Shown here one piece after another: positions 21,660-33,600 of a stretch of 64,000 bases of DNA. The position numbers and the translations under genes were made by a program. How positions within the stretch are numbered: position 1 is the stretch's first letter; every line of letters begins with the position of its first letter. The DNA is from Benincasa hispida (taxonomy: Eukaryota; Streptophyta; Magnoliopsida; Cucurbitales; Cucurbitaceae): assembly GCF_009727055.1 (NCBI RefSeq), contig NC_052350.1, positions 1,153,965 through 1,217,964 on the forward strand. The letters run 5' to 3'. The notes beneath the pieces are model-generated. The model saw only the letters and a program-made list of their open reading frames with translations, did no database searches and was not told the origin of the DNA.

Positions 21660-24600
21660 ATGGAGGAAAGTGTGAGGGAAATCGAAATCAAAACTCTAAC
21701 CGGAGAATCCTTGACCGTTTCCATCTCCGGCAACAGAACAATTGACGACCTCAAACTTCTACTCAGGCGGAATTTCCCCTCCGCAACCATTTCCCCCAAT
21801 TTTCACCTCTTTTTCAAGGTAATCAACATCTCTATCTCTCTCTATCCGTGTATTTTCTTTTCTTGTTTTGTTTTCCCTCCTATGATACTTCGCATTTTCG
21901 TTTCAGGGTACTAAATTGAAACCCCAGAGTCAAATTAGTGCGTGTCGTATTGACCATGGCGAATTTCTAGTTCTCATTCCATTTAATAAAAAGGAGTCTT
22001 CCAAGTCTCGGCTACGTGATCAATATGAACAAGGGTCTAGTGTTTCGTGCGGAAGCTCAATTTCTCAATTCGCTGATTCTGCGTGGTCCGATATGGTGCA
22101 GGATTTATCGTATTTACATGGCTGTTCTGATGAAAGGAGGGAGGAAAATCGCCCTGAGAGTGAGAGAGGGAGTTCCGAAGTCGGAGGTGTGGATGCTGAA
22201 TTGGTAGCGACATGTAGTACTAGTTCTTTTAGTTCGAAATCAAAAGGAAAAAAGGGTTTTGCTTATGATGACTTGAAAGGAAATTTAGATGATGTTTTGA
22301 GGAAATTTTCATCGTCTCCTTCCGAGGGGTTTCTAAACGAACAAACCTGTGAAAGCTTTATTAAGTATTTGGAGTCGGTGGATTGTTTGTCGGACCCACG
22401 TAATGGGAATTGTATGTTAGCAAAACAGGCTAATTCACGAAGTGGTAACAAAAGAGCTCCAAATAGCACATGTGGTTCTTCATGTCTATGTCCAGTATGG
22501 TTGAAGAAGACAATGAAGGCATTTTCTTTCTTAAATGTTTTTGCAATGTTTCTTCAATTACAAGAGGAAATTATGACTGTAAGTCGATTGGAGCAAGCAA
22601 TGGACCAGCTGCGGAAACGTGGAATTACGCTTTGTATGGAGGACATACAGAATCTCTCTCTTCTATGTCCCAAGGTACTTGATTCCACGTTGGTGAAAGT
22701 TTTCCAAGTTTAATGGGTATCACTATATCATTATATCGACACATGCATTACGAGTGATGTATAATTGTCAATTTGTAGTGTCTAAGTTTATCCCATTGTG
22801 TATGGATTCCTTGAGAACTCACGTGATTACATTATTAATCAATTCACCTAACTTATAATTTTAACAAGTCTATACTCTGCTGTGCCAGGCAGTACATTTT
22901 GCAAGTGGCAGATCGGAAGATACTTGTGTTGATAGGCTTATCATTATTATTTATTTGACTGAAAAAAATGGTCGATGGAAAGATGACATTGACAATACTG
23001 GTAAGGTGAAATTTTACTTTATTGAGATGCATTCGGTTTTTAATTGGATGTTTGCTCTCAGTTACTTCACATCGTTGCTGTACATCATGTAAATCGTTCA
23101 CAGCACCTACGAATGTCACTCCACTGAAGAGACGGGAAAGATCCTTTAAATTTTATCTTTTGGAGGCTATCAAGTGCCATATGGTATGTTTCACTCTTCT
23201 TGTCTCCTTGCTTTTGTTATAGTTTTTTTAAGGGTAGGATTGTTGTAAAATATTTTCACTGGGGAAGAAACGACTTTAGAGCATCCTTGCTTCCATTCAC
23301 ACTGTTGAAGTTTTATGTGGCGAGTAGTTTAATAGAGTTGAATGAACTTATCATACTTCAAGATTTCTGGTTACCTAGGTGGTATTGTTACCATTATCTC
23401 CTCCTTTGTGCCCCTTATTTTCGTACCAGCATTTCTCAATTTCAATATCCAGTTAGGAAATTTTCCTGCCCCTTCTGGAGGTAAAGATGGGGTTAGTATA
23501 GTGCTGAGATGAGCTCAGGAGGAGGGTATATGATTAACTATTTGAACATGGATTTGCTAATATAAACAACAACAATAGTAATAAGGGAACCTGAAATTGG
23601 TTCCTAAAAATTATACGAGCAAGAATTAGCCAATAATCATTGTATGAAAAAAAGTAGGATCCATACTTTTCACTGGCCTTTGTGGATGCCACATCTGCTT
23701 CTAAACAAATAGTGCTGAATTTTAAGAGCAAATTATCCGAGTCATGATAACAGTTCTTAAGAATTTAGAAGGCTTTTCAAGTGTTGTTTTATCATGCATC
23801 AGTGGAGATGAGTCTAAGATCTGATCAGAATGGCCCAATTAATCCAGCAGTTGCTCTTGCTGGGCAAGGATTCTCTCTTCCCCTGGCCCTTAGGCCGTTC
23901 TCATTTTTTGGAATGTTAGTCGCAAGTTAAGATATAAAAGAAGTCTTACATTGCAGTCTCGAATTTATCTATGCATTCATTTGGGATTCTGATCCAGCTA
24001 GTACCATGTCAGTATTCAGTATACCATTTTTATAATCAGTGTCCAATTATCTACTAATGGAATTAATGGAATGCAGCTTAAACATGGAAGCAGAAGAGAG
24101 ATATGTGTGCCTTTTTCTTTGGAAGCTTTAATCACACCAAATGAGACCGATGTGGATGGAAGTGAAGCAAAGAGGGGAAAAAAATGTGATACGGCTTCTA
24201 GTTCTCAATCAGACCGAAGACAATGTCATGTATGAAGTCATCCTCAGTAGTATGTATATGTAGCTATGCAGTTCTTTGCTTCTCTTTTTTCAAATTTCCA
24301 ATGCAAGATCTAGTGTTTTGAGATTTGATTTTGATTTTTCTCACAGGGGATGTGATTTTTTAAGTTTTGCTATCTTATAATGTGTGCTTGTTGTGTCTGC
24401 TGGGCAGTCACGTTTGACCAACAAAGTTTATATCAACATGTTTACTAAAGCAATTCATGAATCCAGAAGTTCTACCTCTAATTTTGTGTTTAGAATAATT
24501 CACAGCGTGATTTGTATTATTAATTGCAGTACCTTTATGGTTTCTCCATCCCACAGGACACTTCAAAACTCTTGCCTGAGAAAATGGTTGAACATCTTGA

Positions 24601-27600
24601 AAAGGGTGTTGGATCTGAGGGCCAGGTATGTAGCTGAGGATGTGAATTGCAAAACACGGGTCAAATTTTCTTTAATTGATCGATAAATTGATACGTTTAG
24701 TCATTGTGTGTCAATGACTTTGTCTGCTGGTTTAGTCAGGTCATTCAATTAAAGAGTGAAACTGGTATTTAAAAATTGTATTTTTTTTTTTTTGGATAGA
24801 TTGTTAGTTGTTAGTTGAGAACTATGATATGTATGTTTCTGTAAACAGATAGTGCATGTTGAAGATATTGGGGCTAGGAAAGCCAATTATGTGGAAATTC
24901 CGAAGGAACTCTCAAATAATGTTGTATCAGCACTCAAATGTATTGGAGTAGCAAACTTGTATAGCCATCAGGTATGACTAACTTTTATGCTTTTATTTTA
25001 ACAAGGCTCACGTTATGCTTATTTCACTTTTAATTTGTGATGAGTAGATATTTGAGCTCGTCTTGGTGCACTCTGTTAAAGTCTTTTGTGATTATGAAAA
25101 CTATTTATATTTGAGCTTGTCATGATGACACTTTTATAAACTCCTTACCTCACTTGTGGGTTGATATGACTCATCTTATGTATAAATTCCTTTTGTGTTG
25201 AATACATCATTTTTAATTAAACAAAATACTTGTTTCTGTATTTCTACTATATGGAATTGATAGGCACAGTCAATAGAAGCCTCCCTCGCTGGAAAGCATG
25301 TTGCTGTTGCCACAATGACGTCAAGTGGAAAATCTCTGTGCTATAACTTGCCAGTTCTTGAAGCAATGTCTCAAAATGTCTCATCATGTGCTCTTTACTT
25401 ATTTCCAACTAAGGTATGATCTCTGCTCAATTATCGCATAAGTTGCTCCATACAAAGTGGTCTTTGTATTGAGATGTAAATCTTTATATTTAGGCCTTAG
25501 CTCAAGATCAACTCAGAAGCTTGCTCATCATGATGAAAGGATTTAATCATAACCTTAACATTGGCGTTTATGATGGGGATACATCACAGGCTGACAGGAT
25601 ATTGTTGCGTGATAATGCTAGGCTGGTAATTTATGAAGTCTTTTTTACAACCTCCCCACTTCCTTCCCTGAACGTTAGTCCAAAAACCAAATTCCTTCAG
25701 AAATTTTCTGTTTTTATACAGTTAATCACAAATCCAGATATGCTACATGTATCAATCCTGCCACACCACAGACAATTTAGTAGAATATTATCAAATCTTC
25801 GGTATTGTATCAAACTTTACAATTCATCTCTGTTATTGTTCACTCCATGGTGCCACATTCCATCTATTTTATCACTCTCTCTGACTTTTGCCTTTTTTCT
25901 TTTTTTAAATACTTTGGCCTTGATGTTGATCTCAATTTAAGTTGATTGCCTTTTTATTGGCATTGCTTGTCAGCATTGTGCACGCTAATTATGCTGATTT
26001 TTTGCGCATAATTGTCAATATTGTGCACAGTTACCTCAAGACTTTACTGTATTACTCAGCATCCGGAGACCACTGTGGCTAATGTGTGGATTCCATCTAC
26101 TAATGCTTGGGATTTAAGTTTAAGACGTCATCTTACGGAAATGGAAATTTTAGAATGGGCCTTTTTATCCAACCATTTGCTTTCTGTCAATATTCGATCC
26201 TCTGCTGATGTTTGGATATGGCCCGACTGTTAAACCTCTGTTGGCTAGTCTGGTGGGTTAAATAGATTCAATTTTGTTTGATCTTTATTCGGTCATTTGG
26301 AAAGACAGTTATCCAAAAAGGATTAAAATCTTTCTTTGGGAGCTTAGCTGGGGTGCCATTAATACTACAAACCGTTTACAGTACTGCATGCCTTATATGG
26401 CTATTTCTCCCTCTTGGTGTCATATGTGTTGTCAACAGGTTGAATCTCCAATCCACTTGTTTTTCCACGGTTCGTTTGCTGCTAATTTTTCGGCTACTAT
26501 TTTGCCTGCTTTTGGTGGTCTTTCACATGCCCTAATTCCATTTCTGATGCATTGGCTTCCTTGTTGGTGGGTCATTCTTTTGGTGGTACAAAGAAGTTGA
26601 TTTGGTTGGCTCTCTTGCGTGCTTTCTTTTGGAGTTTGTGGGGCGAAAGGAATAGAGTCTTTTTCGTGGCTCATTTTCTACCTTTAATTATTTCATGGAC
26701 TTTGTATCATCTACTGCTTTTCTTGGGGTAAAACAAAGCACCCTTTTTGATGCACACAGAAGTGAAGAAAAAATACGTCAAATCTTATTCAATCCCCAAA
26801 TGATACAAAGCAACCCTTTATATAGGGTGCCAGCCGGTTACAATACGCTAAAGATAACCAGTTTAGTAGGTAACCGGTTATACAATCAAACTTAAAAAAA
26901 AAAAAAATACAGCTATACTTTAAAATAACTAACAAAAGATTATGTTCCTACATTAAATCCTTTCCCTTAGGAGGAATAACACGTCCTCGTGTTAAGTAGC
27001 TAGCTTGAAATCATCCGATGGATGGTACGGAAATATGTCAGCTACATTGAAGGTTGGACTTATCTGAAGGTCAGAAGGAAGATCCAACTTGTAAGCATGG
27101 TCGCCATATTTTTCCAAAATGTGAAAAGGTCCCATCTTTTTGTTAGTTAATTTGTTATGGGCTGATTATAAATCCTAGGAAATGAATTTGAGAACTGAGA
27201 AAACAACATTTTTTTAGATTGATGACTAATTTGTTATCATGCAATACATTAAATACTGAATGTAAACGCAATAAATGATCATCATAGCAACAACTATAAA
27301 TAAGAATATCAAAGAAATAAACAACTACGAATTTATTTATAAATGGTTGTAAGACTTGATTTATTAATTTCATAAATGTACTTGGTGCATTAGATAGTCC
27401 AAACGGCATAACAAGCCACTCAAATAAACCAACATTAGTTTTAAAGGCCGTTTTCCACTCATCTCCGGTTTAATTCATATTTGGTGATATCCACTCTTTA
27501 GATCTATTTTCGAAAATAGGGAAGCTCCTCCTAATTGATCTAGAAGGTCACTAAGTCGAGGTATAGGGAACAAGTATTTTATTGTGATCTTATTAACAGC

Positions 27601-30600
27601 CCTATTATGGACACATAATCTCCAAGACCCATCTTTTTTAGGAGCTAACAAGGTTGGGACTGCACAAGGACTCAAACTAGGTCGAGTAAGACCTTTATTT
27701 AGAACTCTTGAATTTGTTCATGTAAAATGGTGTATTCTTTAGGGCTCATTCTATAATGGGGAAGATTAAGTCATCGGGAATGAGGTCTATTTTGTGTTGA
27801 ATGTTTTGTAAAGGTGGAAAAGAAGAGGGCTCCTTGGTTAAAATAGGAAACTTGTCAAATAAAGATTGCACCTCGGAAGGTATAGGGGCAGGTGATTCTT
27901 TAAAGACATCTTATTTTACTACTAAGGCAACAAGGGGTTCTTTAATTTTCAAGAAACCAGCTTTGGTAATTAATGTAAAAAATTGTGACTGATGCTTTGT
28001 AGGTTTCTTATCTTCCCCTTTTTCCAAAGGTAGGACAATTTTCTTACCTAGCCACATGAACTCATAGGTGTTGCTTTTTCCCTTGTGGATTGTTTGGTTA
28101 TCGTACTGTCATGGTCTTCCTAGTATATGGCAAACGTCCATGTCTACAACGTCACAAACTACTTGGTCCTTACATTGATTTCCTATGGATAAAGGGACAG
28201 AGCATAGTTCATGGACTGAAGCTTCTCCACCTTTTTTAATCCAGCTTATCTTATAAGGATTAGGATGAGCTTTAGTCTTAAGGTTAAGAGCATTTATAAG
28301 TTTTTTAGACAACATTTTCACAGCTACCACTATCTATTATTACTTGGCATACCTTACCATTTGTCGTGCACCGAGTCCGGAAAAGAGTACTTCTTTGTGG
28401 ATGCCTTTCCTTTTTAGGTGTGAGGAGGATCTTTTGAATGATACAAGAAAGTTGGTCCCCATCATCTGCATGTAAAAAAATGGCATCTTCATCCGAATCT
28501 TGGTGTTCTTGGGTAGAATCTTCCTCTTCTTTTAATGGTTAGAGTTCTTCTTTGTGGGCACTCGTTTGAAAGATGTCCTTGCAGTCCATACTGAAGGAAT
28601 TTACCTAGAGTAAGACGGTTATAGGGGTTAGAATCTTTTCTAAGAGTAGTACCATCATTACCCGTGCTCGTGGATGCTCCCTTCTTGGATTGGTCTTCCT
28701 TTCAGGCCATGGAATTCTGCCTTGAGGAGTAGAATATTTGTTGGGTTCAAGATTGGGTTTCTTGTAGGCATTCTGTTGCTTCCCCCATGGAAATGGTCGG
28801 AGGAGTTCTTGGTTGAAGTTGCTTCTTCTTCTTCTTCTTCAATCTTGGTAGCTAAAGTAATGGCATCTGCAAGATAAGCTAAAGGATGTAGATTAACGAT
28901 TTTTTTGATGTCTTCTTGAAGTCCAAACACAAATCTTGCAATATGTTGTTGCTCGGTTTCAAGCAAGTTATTTCTTGCACCAAGGTGATGGAATTCCTCG
29001 GCATAATCAGCAATGGAGCATTCCCCTTGACGACATTGTTGGTATTTACTATAAAGTACTTGCTGATAATTCATGGGAAGGAACTGCTTTTTCATTACAC
29101 GCAACATTTTAGGCCAACTTCGAATGGGAGGTTTGTCATAATAGCTCCGATTGTTCTCAATTTGCTCCCACATTGCAGAAGCACCACTTTGAAGCTTGTA
29201 TGCAATCAATCGGACCTTCTTTTTCTCAACAGTGTTAGTATAAGCAAAGAAGTTTTCTTCGTTCTTGACCCAATTGAGGAACCTTTCAATGTCCATACAA
29301 CCATTAAAAGGTTGTAGATCCATCTTGATCTTGTAATCGGGTTATTCTTGGAATTCTTGGCCTCCCACTTGCGTTCTTGAAAATCTTTGATGCGTTTTTT
29401 GCACTAATACTTCATCATCTTCCGAGGAGTCAGAATCATCTCCCATAAAACCAAGCAAAGAAAGGTCATTAAACCTTATCAACCTACGTTCTTGAGAGCT
29501 ATCTTGAAGATTGGCTCTACCTTCGGTGGGAATTCTTGGAGTCGAGCGGGTGGAAGTGAAGGAATTAATCTGAAGTGTAAGGTTCTCTATTGGCTTTGGT
29601 GATGGTAGTGAGCTGTTTATTGATGTCCACGACTGCTAGTTCAACATCATTCAAACGGCCTTCGAGATTGGAGGAAGCTTCCGCAACCATGGTGATTGAA
29701 GGGAAATAAGGATCCGAATATGACAAGTCAGCCTTGGATTGGGGGCTCTGATACCACCTGATGCACACACAAGGGAAGAAAAAATACCTCAAATCTTATT
29801 CAATCCCCAGATGATACAAAGCAGCCCTTTATATAGGGTGCCAACCAGTTACAATACACTAAAGATGACCGGTTTAGTAGGTAACTGGTTATACAATCAA
29901 ACTTAAAGGAAAATACAGCTAAACTTTAAAATAACTAACAAAAGATTGTGTTCCTACATCACTTTTACTCACTTTAGTTTATCTTCTTTGGTCAGTAATT
30001 GGCGCTCTATTATGTAATCATCCTATGTTTTTGGGATCCTCCCCTTATTTCATTTACCAATGAAATGTTTCTTTTACCCCAAAAAAAAATTAAATTGTCA
30101 ACCTTGTGCACATTTACCTCAAGACTTAATCAGTTGATTATTTTTACTCAGGTTTATAGTCATTGACGAGGCTCATACTTATAAGGGAGCATTTGGATGT
30201 CATACCGCACTAATACTACGGAGACTTCGCCGACTATGCTCTCACGGTCTGTATAACCACCTTGTGTGTAAATGAAAATTAAGGGAGTTTTCCATATTCA
30301 ACTCTAATTTTGTTATCAAACAAAATCTGATTTATCATGCAGTGTATGGAAGTGATCCTTCTTTTATATTCTGCACAGCAACCTCTGCAAATCCCCGTGA
30401 ACATTGTATGGTAATTGTTCTGACCATTGCTAAAAACCATGTACTTTAGTCTAGATGCCTACTGGTCGTGAAACTCTTTTGAAAATGTATAGAAGCATCT
30501 TCGGTAGTGCAGCAGTGCCATGTATGTCTTTTCCACTCGAACTTAATTGTTTTCTTTGATATAATTTAGTTTAGTGTCTTATGTCGACATAATGAATGAG

Positions 30601-33600
30601 AGTCAAAACAGTGCCAACATGATGGATAAGATTCAATCCAGGTTTACCAGATTGTATATGAGAGTGCTTTACAAGTGCTTATGTTCCTACTATAAGTATT
30701 TTGTTAAAAATTGCATAATGAATGAGAGTCAAAACAGAAGTATTTTGTTTGATCTACTTGAATGTGCTTTTTAGTTGATTGATATTTGCTTCGAAAATAA
30801 TTTTACAACCAATAATTTACTAATACAAAAACATTAGTATTGGGGGGGAAAATGCAAAAATGAAGAGATATGTGAGACATTGGTTGCAGAGACATTAATA
30901 TACAGAGAGCATAGTTAGAAAAAATGTGTATGAAGAGAGAGATTAATAAGGAAAGTATGAATCTATAGAAAATCTAGAGAGATTGGTAAGAAGAGAGTGT
31001 ATAAAGAGTAATCCATGAAAGAAGTATCTCAGGAGAGATTAAGAATGTAGGGCTTAAACTAAAAGAACTTGATATGTAAAGAAAATCACCGAAAAATTGC
31101 TTCTTTGGAGGTACTGCTAATTGCTGGCTTTCTTAAATGCTTCTAAATTGTAGCCAAAATGCCAAATATAAATGTTGTGTCTAAGAAGTGCTCTTAACCT
31201 TCTAATTTCTCTCATCTTATAATCTCACTTTTAGGTTTAGTGACTGGCAATTATTATATCCTTGCATGTCATTTTCACAGTCATATTAGATCAAAGTGAA
31301 ATCAAATTTGAGTTCAGTGTTTCTGAATGTGTAAATGAATTGAAATATGCCCTTTTTGTAATGCTTCAGGAACTTGGAAATCTGTCAAGCTTAGAGCTGA
31401 TTGAAAACGATGGAAGTCCGTCTGCCAGAAAACTTTTCATCCTCTGGAATCCTATTATGGTGCTCTTTGAACGTCTGTGAACATAAATTTTCATGATAAA
31501 GTTATTCTTATTTTCCCTTGTTGCTTCTTTCTGTGGTACAGGCCTTGAAAAATTATCAGAGAGGTATTGATTCTCCGCAGAGTACAAAAAAGAACATGAC
31601 AGTTAGAAATCCAAGGCAACAACCTTTCATATCTAGTGACTTCAGTGGATGAGGACCAATCTCTTTATTATATCATTTAACTCCTTGTTTGCCTTTTCAG
31701 CCCAATTATGGACATTGCGAGGCTTTTTGCAGAAATGGTTCTGCATGGACTTCGCTGCATTGCTTTTTGTAAAACTCGTAAACTTTGTGAACTCGTTTTA
31801 TGCTACACGTAGGTGATACTGATATTTTTATCCTGTTGTGACTATTCTGGATTTTTGGTTTTAATATTTTATATTATCACTTATGCTTGCTTTAATTTCA
31901 CCTCGCTGCTTAGAGATAGTTCCAACTCAATTTTGCAACTACTCTTTTCATTGTTATAGGCGTGAAATTCTCAAGGAGAGTGCACCCCATCTGGTTCAGT
32001 CTGTGTGTGCTTATCGTGCTGGATACACTGCTGAGGTATATGAGATATCCTCTATTGTTGAAACTCGAGAATTATTTATCGCTATAGATTTATGTTTGTA
32101 TTGTGGAATGGAAACCAGGATTTAAGAAATTTTGATTTGGCCCTACTGCAAAATTTTGTCTGCTGGCTTCTCCCATGATATGCTTATTATTGTAATTTAA
32201 CTTGTCCATGAAGTGCATATTTTCTGAGTTGGAATACAAACCGAGCAGGATAGGAGGAGAATTGAGAGTGACTTTTTTGGGGGAAACCTTTGTGGCGTTG
32301 CTGCGACAAATGCCCTTGAATTGGGTATTGATGTAGGCCATATTGATGCAACTCTGCATCTGGGTTTTCCTGGCAGTATTGCCAGGTAAAGTTCCTTAAT
32401 CTTTTCTGTTATCCTTGGTCTTTTGACTTGTCCATAATTCGGTTCTTTTGGTTTCATATCTTTATGTTCCTCCATGCTGTATTCTTTTCAAGCTTGTGGC
32501 AACAAGCAGGCAGGGCAGGAAGGAGAGAAAAGACTTCTCTTTCTGTGTATGTTGCATTTGAAGGGCCTCTTGACCAATATTTCGTGAAACACCCTGAAAA
32601 ACTTTTTGGGAGCCCAATTGAGTGCTGCCATATTGATGCTAAAAACCAACAGGTTCCGAATTTTATAGAAATGCTTTAAATTTGTACCCACTCCCTGCTT
32701 CGGCGAAGTTTTAGTCTCCATATTTCGTGATGCTGCTTTCATAGGTTCTTGAACAGCATTTGTTGTGTGCTGCATATGAACACCCAGTATGTGTGGCTTA
32801 TGATCAGAATTTTTTTGGTCCTGGCTTAAACACTGCCCTAATGTCTCTGAAAAATAGAGGGGATTTGATTGCTGAGTCATCATGTGGTTCATCCAAAAGT
32901 ATATGGAACTATATTGGGCAAGAGGTAATATTTTCTCAATTGATTCAAACTCTGTTCATTTGGATGATGGATTTTGTAAAGCTTATATCACTCACCAGAA
33001 ATTGTATTTCGATACAAACCTGTGGTTAGTTGAACTATTATTTTATGTTTCCTTTTTTTAATTTTTCTAGAAAATGCCTTCCCGCTCAGTTAGTATCCGA
33101 GCCATTGAAGCAGAGAGATATAAAGTTGTAGACCAGCGTCAAAATGAAATTCTCGAAGAGATTGAGGAAAGCAAGGCTTTCTTTCAGGTGACTGCTGCTT
33201 CGGTATAAAACCATTTATGCACATAAACAAAATCATTTCTAATTTTTTATTCAAAGAGAATAATAAAAGTTGTCAGGGTGGATCCCTTTCATTTCTATTC
33301 ATTGGTTGCTTGATTGCTCGATGAATCTAACAATATAGGTTTTCGGCTGTGGTTCAGGTATATGAAGGTGCTGTCTACATGCATCAAGGGCGAACATATC
33401 TTGTCAAAAGCTTGAATTTGTCGACTATGCTTGCTTTCTGTGAAGAAGCTGATCTAAAATATTACACAAAAACACGCGATTACACTGACATTCATGTTAT
33501 TGATGGTAATTTGGTATGTTTGACTTATTATCTATTCTTTTACTACCATCTTTCTGAACTTTCACATCTGCATTTTGATATCATATCTTCTTAAATTTGG

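Larger units (their letters stand above)
26748..29961 (-). mobile_element. Internally deleted Ty3/Gypsy retrotransposon nested in the LINE
   Basis: LTRs lie at 26748-26955 (3' LTR in element orientation) and 29759-29961 (5' LTR). They begin TGATGTAGGAAC and end GTGTGCATCA on the minus strand, with the flanking duplication CTTTT at 26743-26747 and 29962-29966. Next to the 5' LTR is TGGTATCAGAGC, the initiator-Met tRNA primer site (after one extra G). A purine tract AAGGGAAAGGATT precedes the 3' LTR. Internal order on the minus strand is gag (28658-29323), zinc-knuckle/protease remnants, RT (27155-27675), then directly an integrase C-terminus. RNase H and most of integrase are missing, so it is non-autonomous. 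It is antisense to the helicase. Confidence 0.9.
26046..30093 (+). mobile_element. 5'-truncated LINE (non-LTR retrotransposon), interrupted
   Basis: The fragment is 26046-26747 plus 29967-30093. It encodes the zf-RVT region near the end of plant LINE ORF2: [20 protein letters not shown], then [19 protein letters not shown] (C-x2-C...H pattern), then WWVILL. It ends CCAATGAAATGTTTCTTTTACCCC followed by nine A residues, a usual LINE 3' tail. It is flanked by an imperfect ~34-bp duplication: ATTGTCAATATTGTGCACAG... at 26011-26045 and ATTGTCAACCTTGTGCACAT... at 30094-30127. It lies in the sense orientation within helicase intron 10. Confidence 0.8.
25802..30151 (+). other. Intron 10 of the helicase gene (4.35 kb), enlarged by a LINE with a nested Gypsy
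   Basis: The donor GTATTG follows AATCTTCG and the acceptor TTTTTACTCAG precedes the exon encoding [14 protein letters not shown]. The codon CG|G is split by the intron. Almost all the length is the LINE fragment and its nested element. Without them the intron would be about 270-300 bases, similar to its neighbours. Confidence 0.85.

Noticed and set aside
26278..26535. Second plus-strand frame over the LINE zf-RVT region
   Set aside because: The zf-RVT match is in the overlapping frame at 26274-26600; this one is its shadow.
32488..32892. Minus-strand 134-codon frame over helicase exons 18-19
   Set aside because: It is the antisense shadow of strongly conserved helicase exons.
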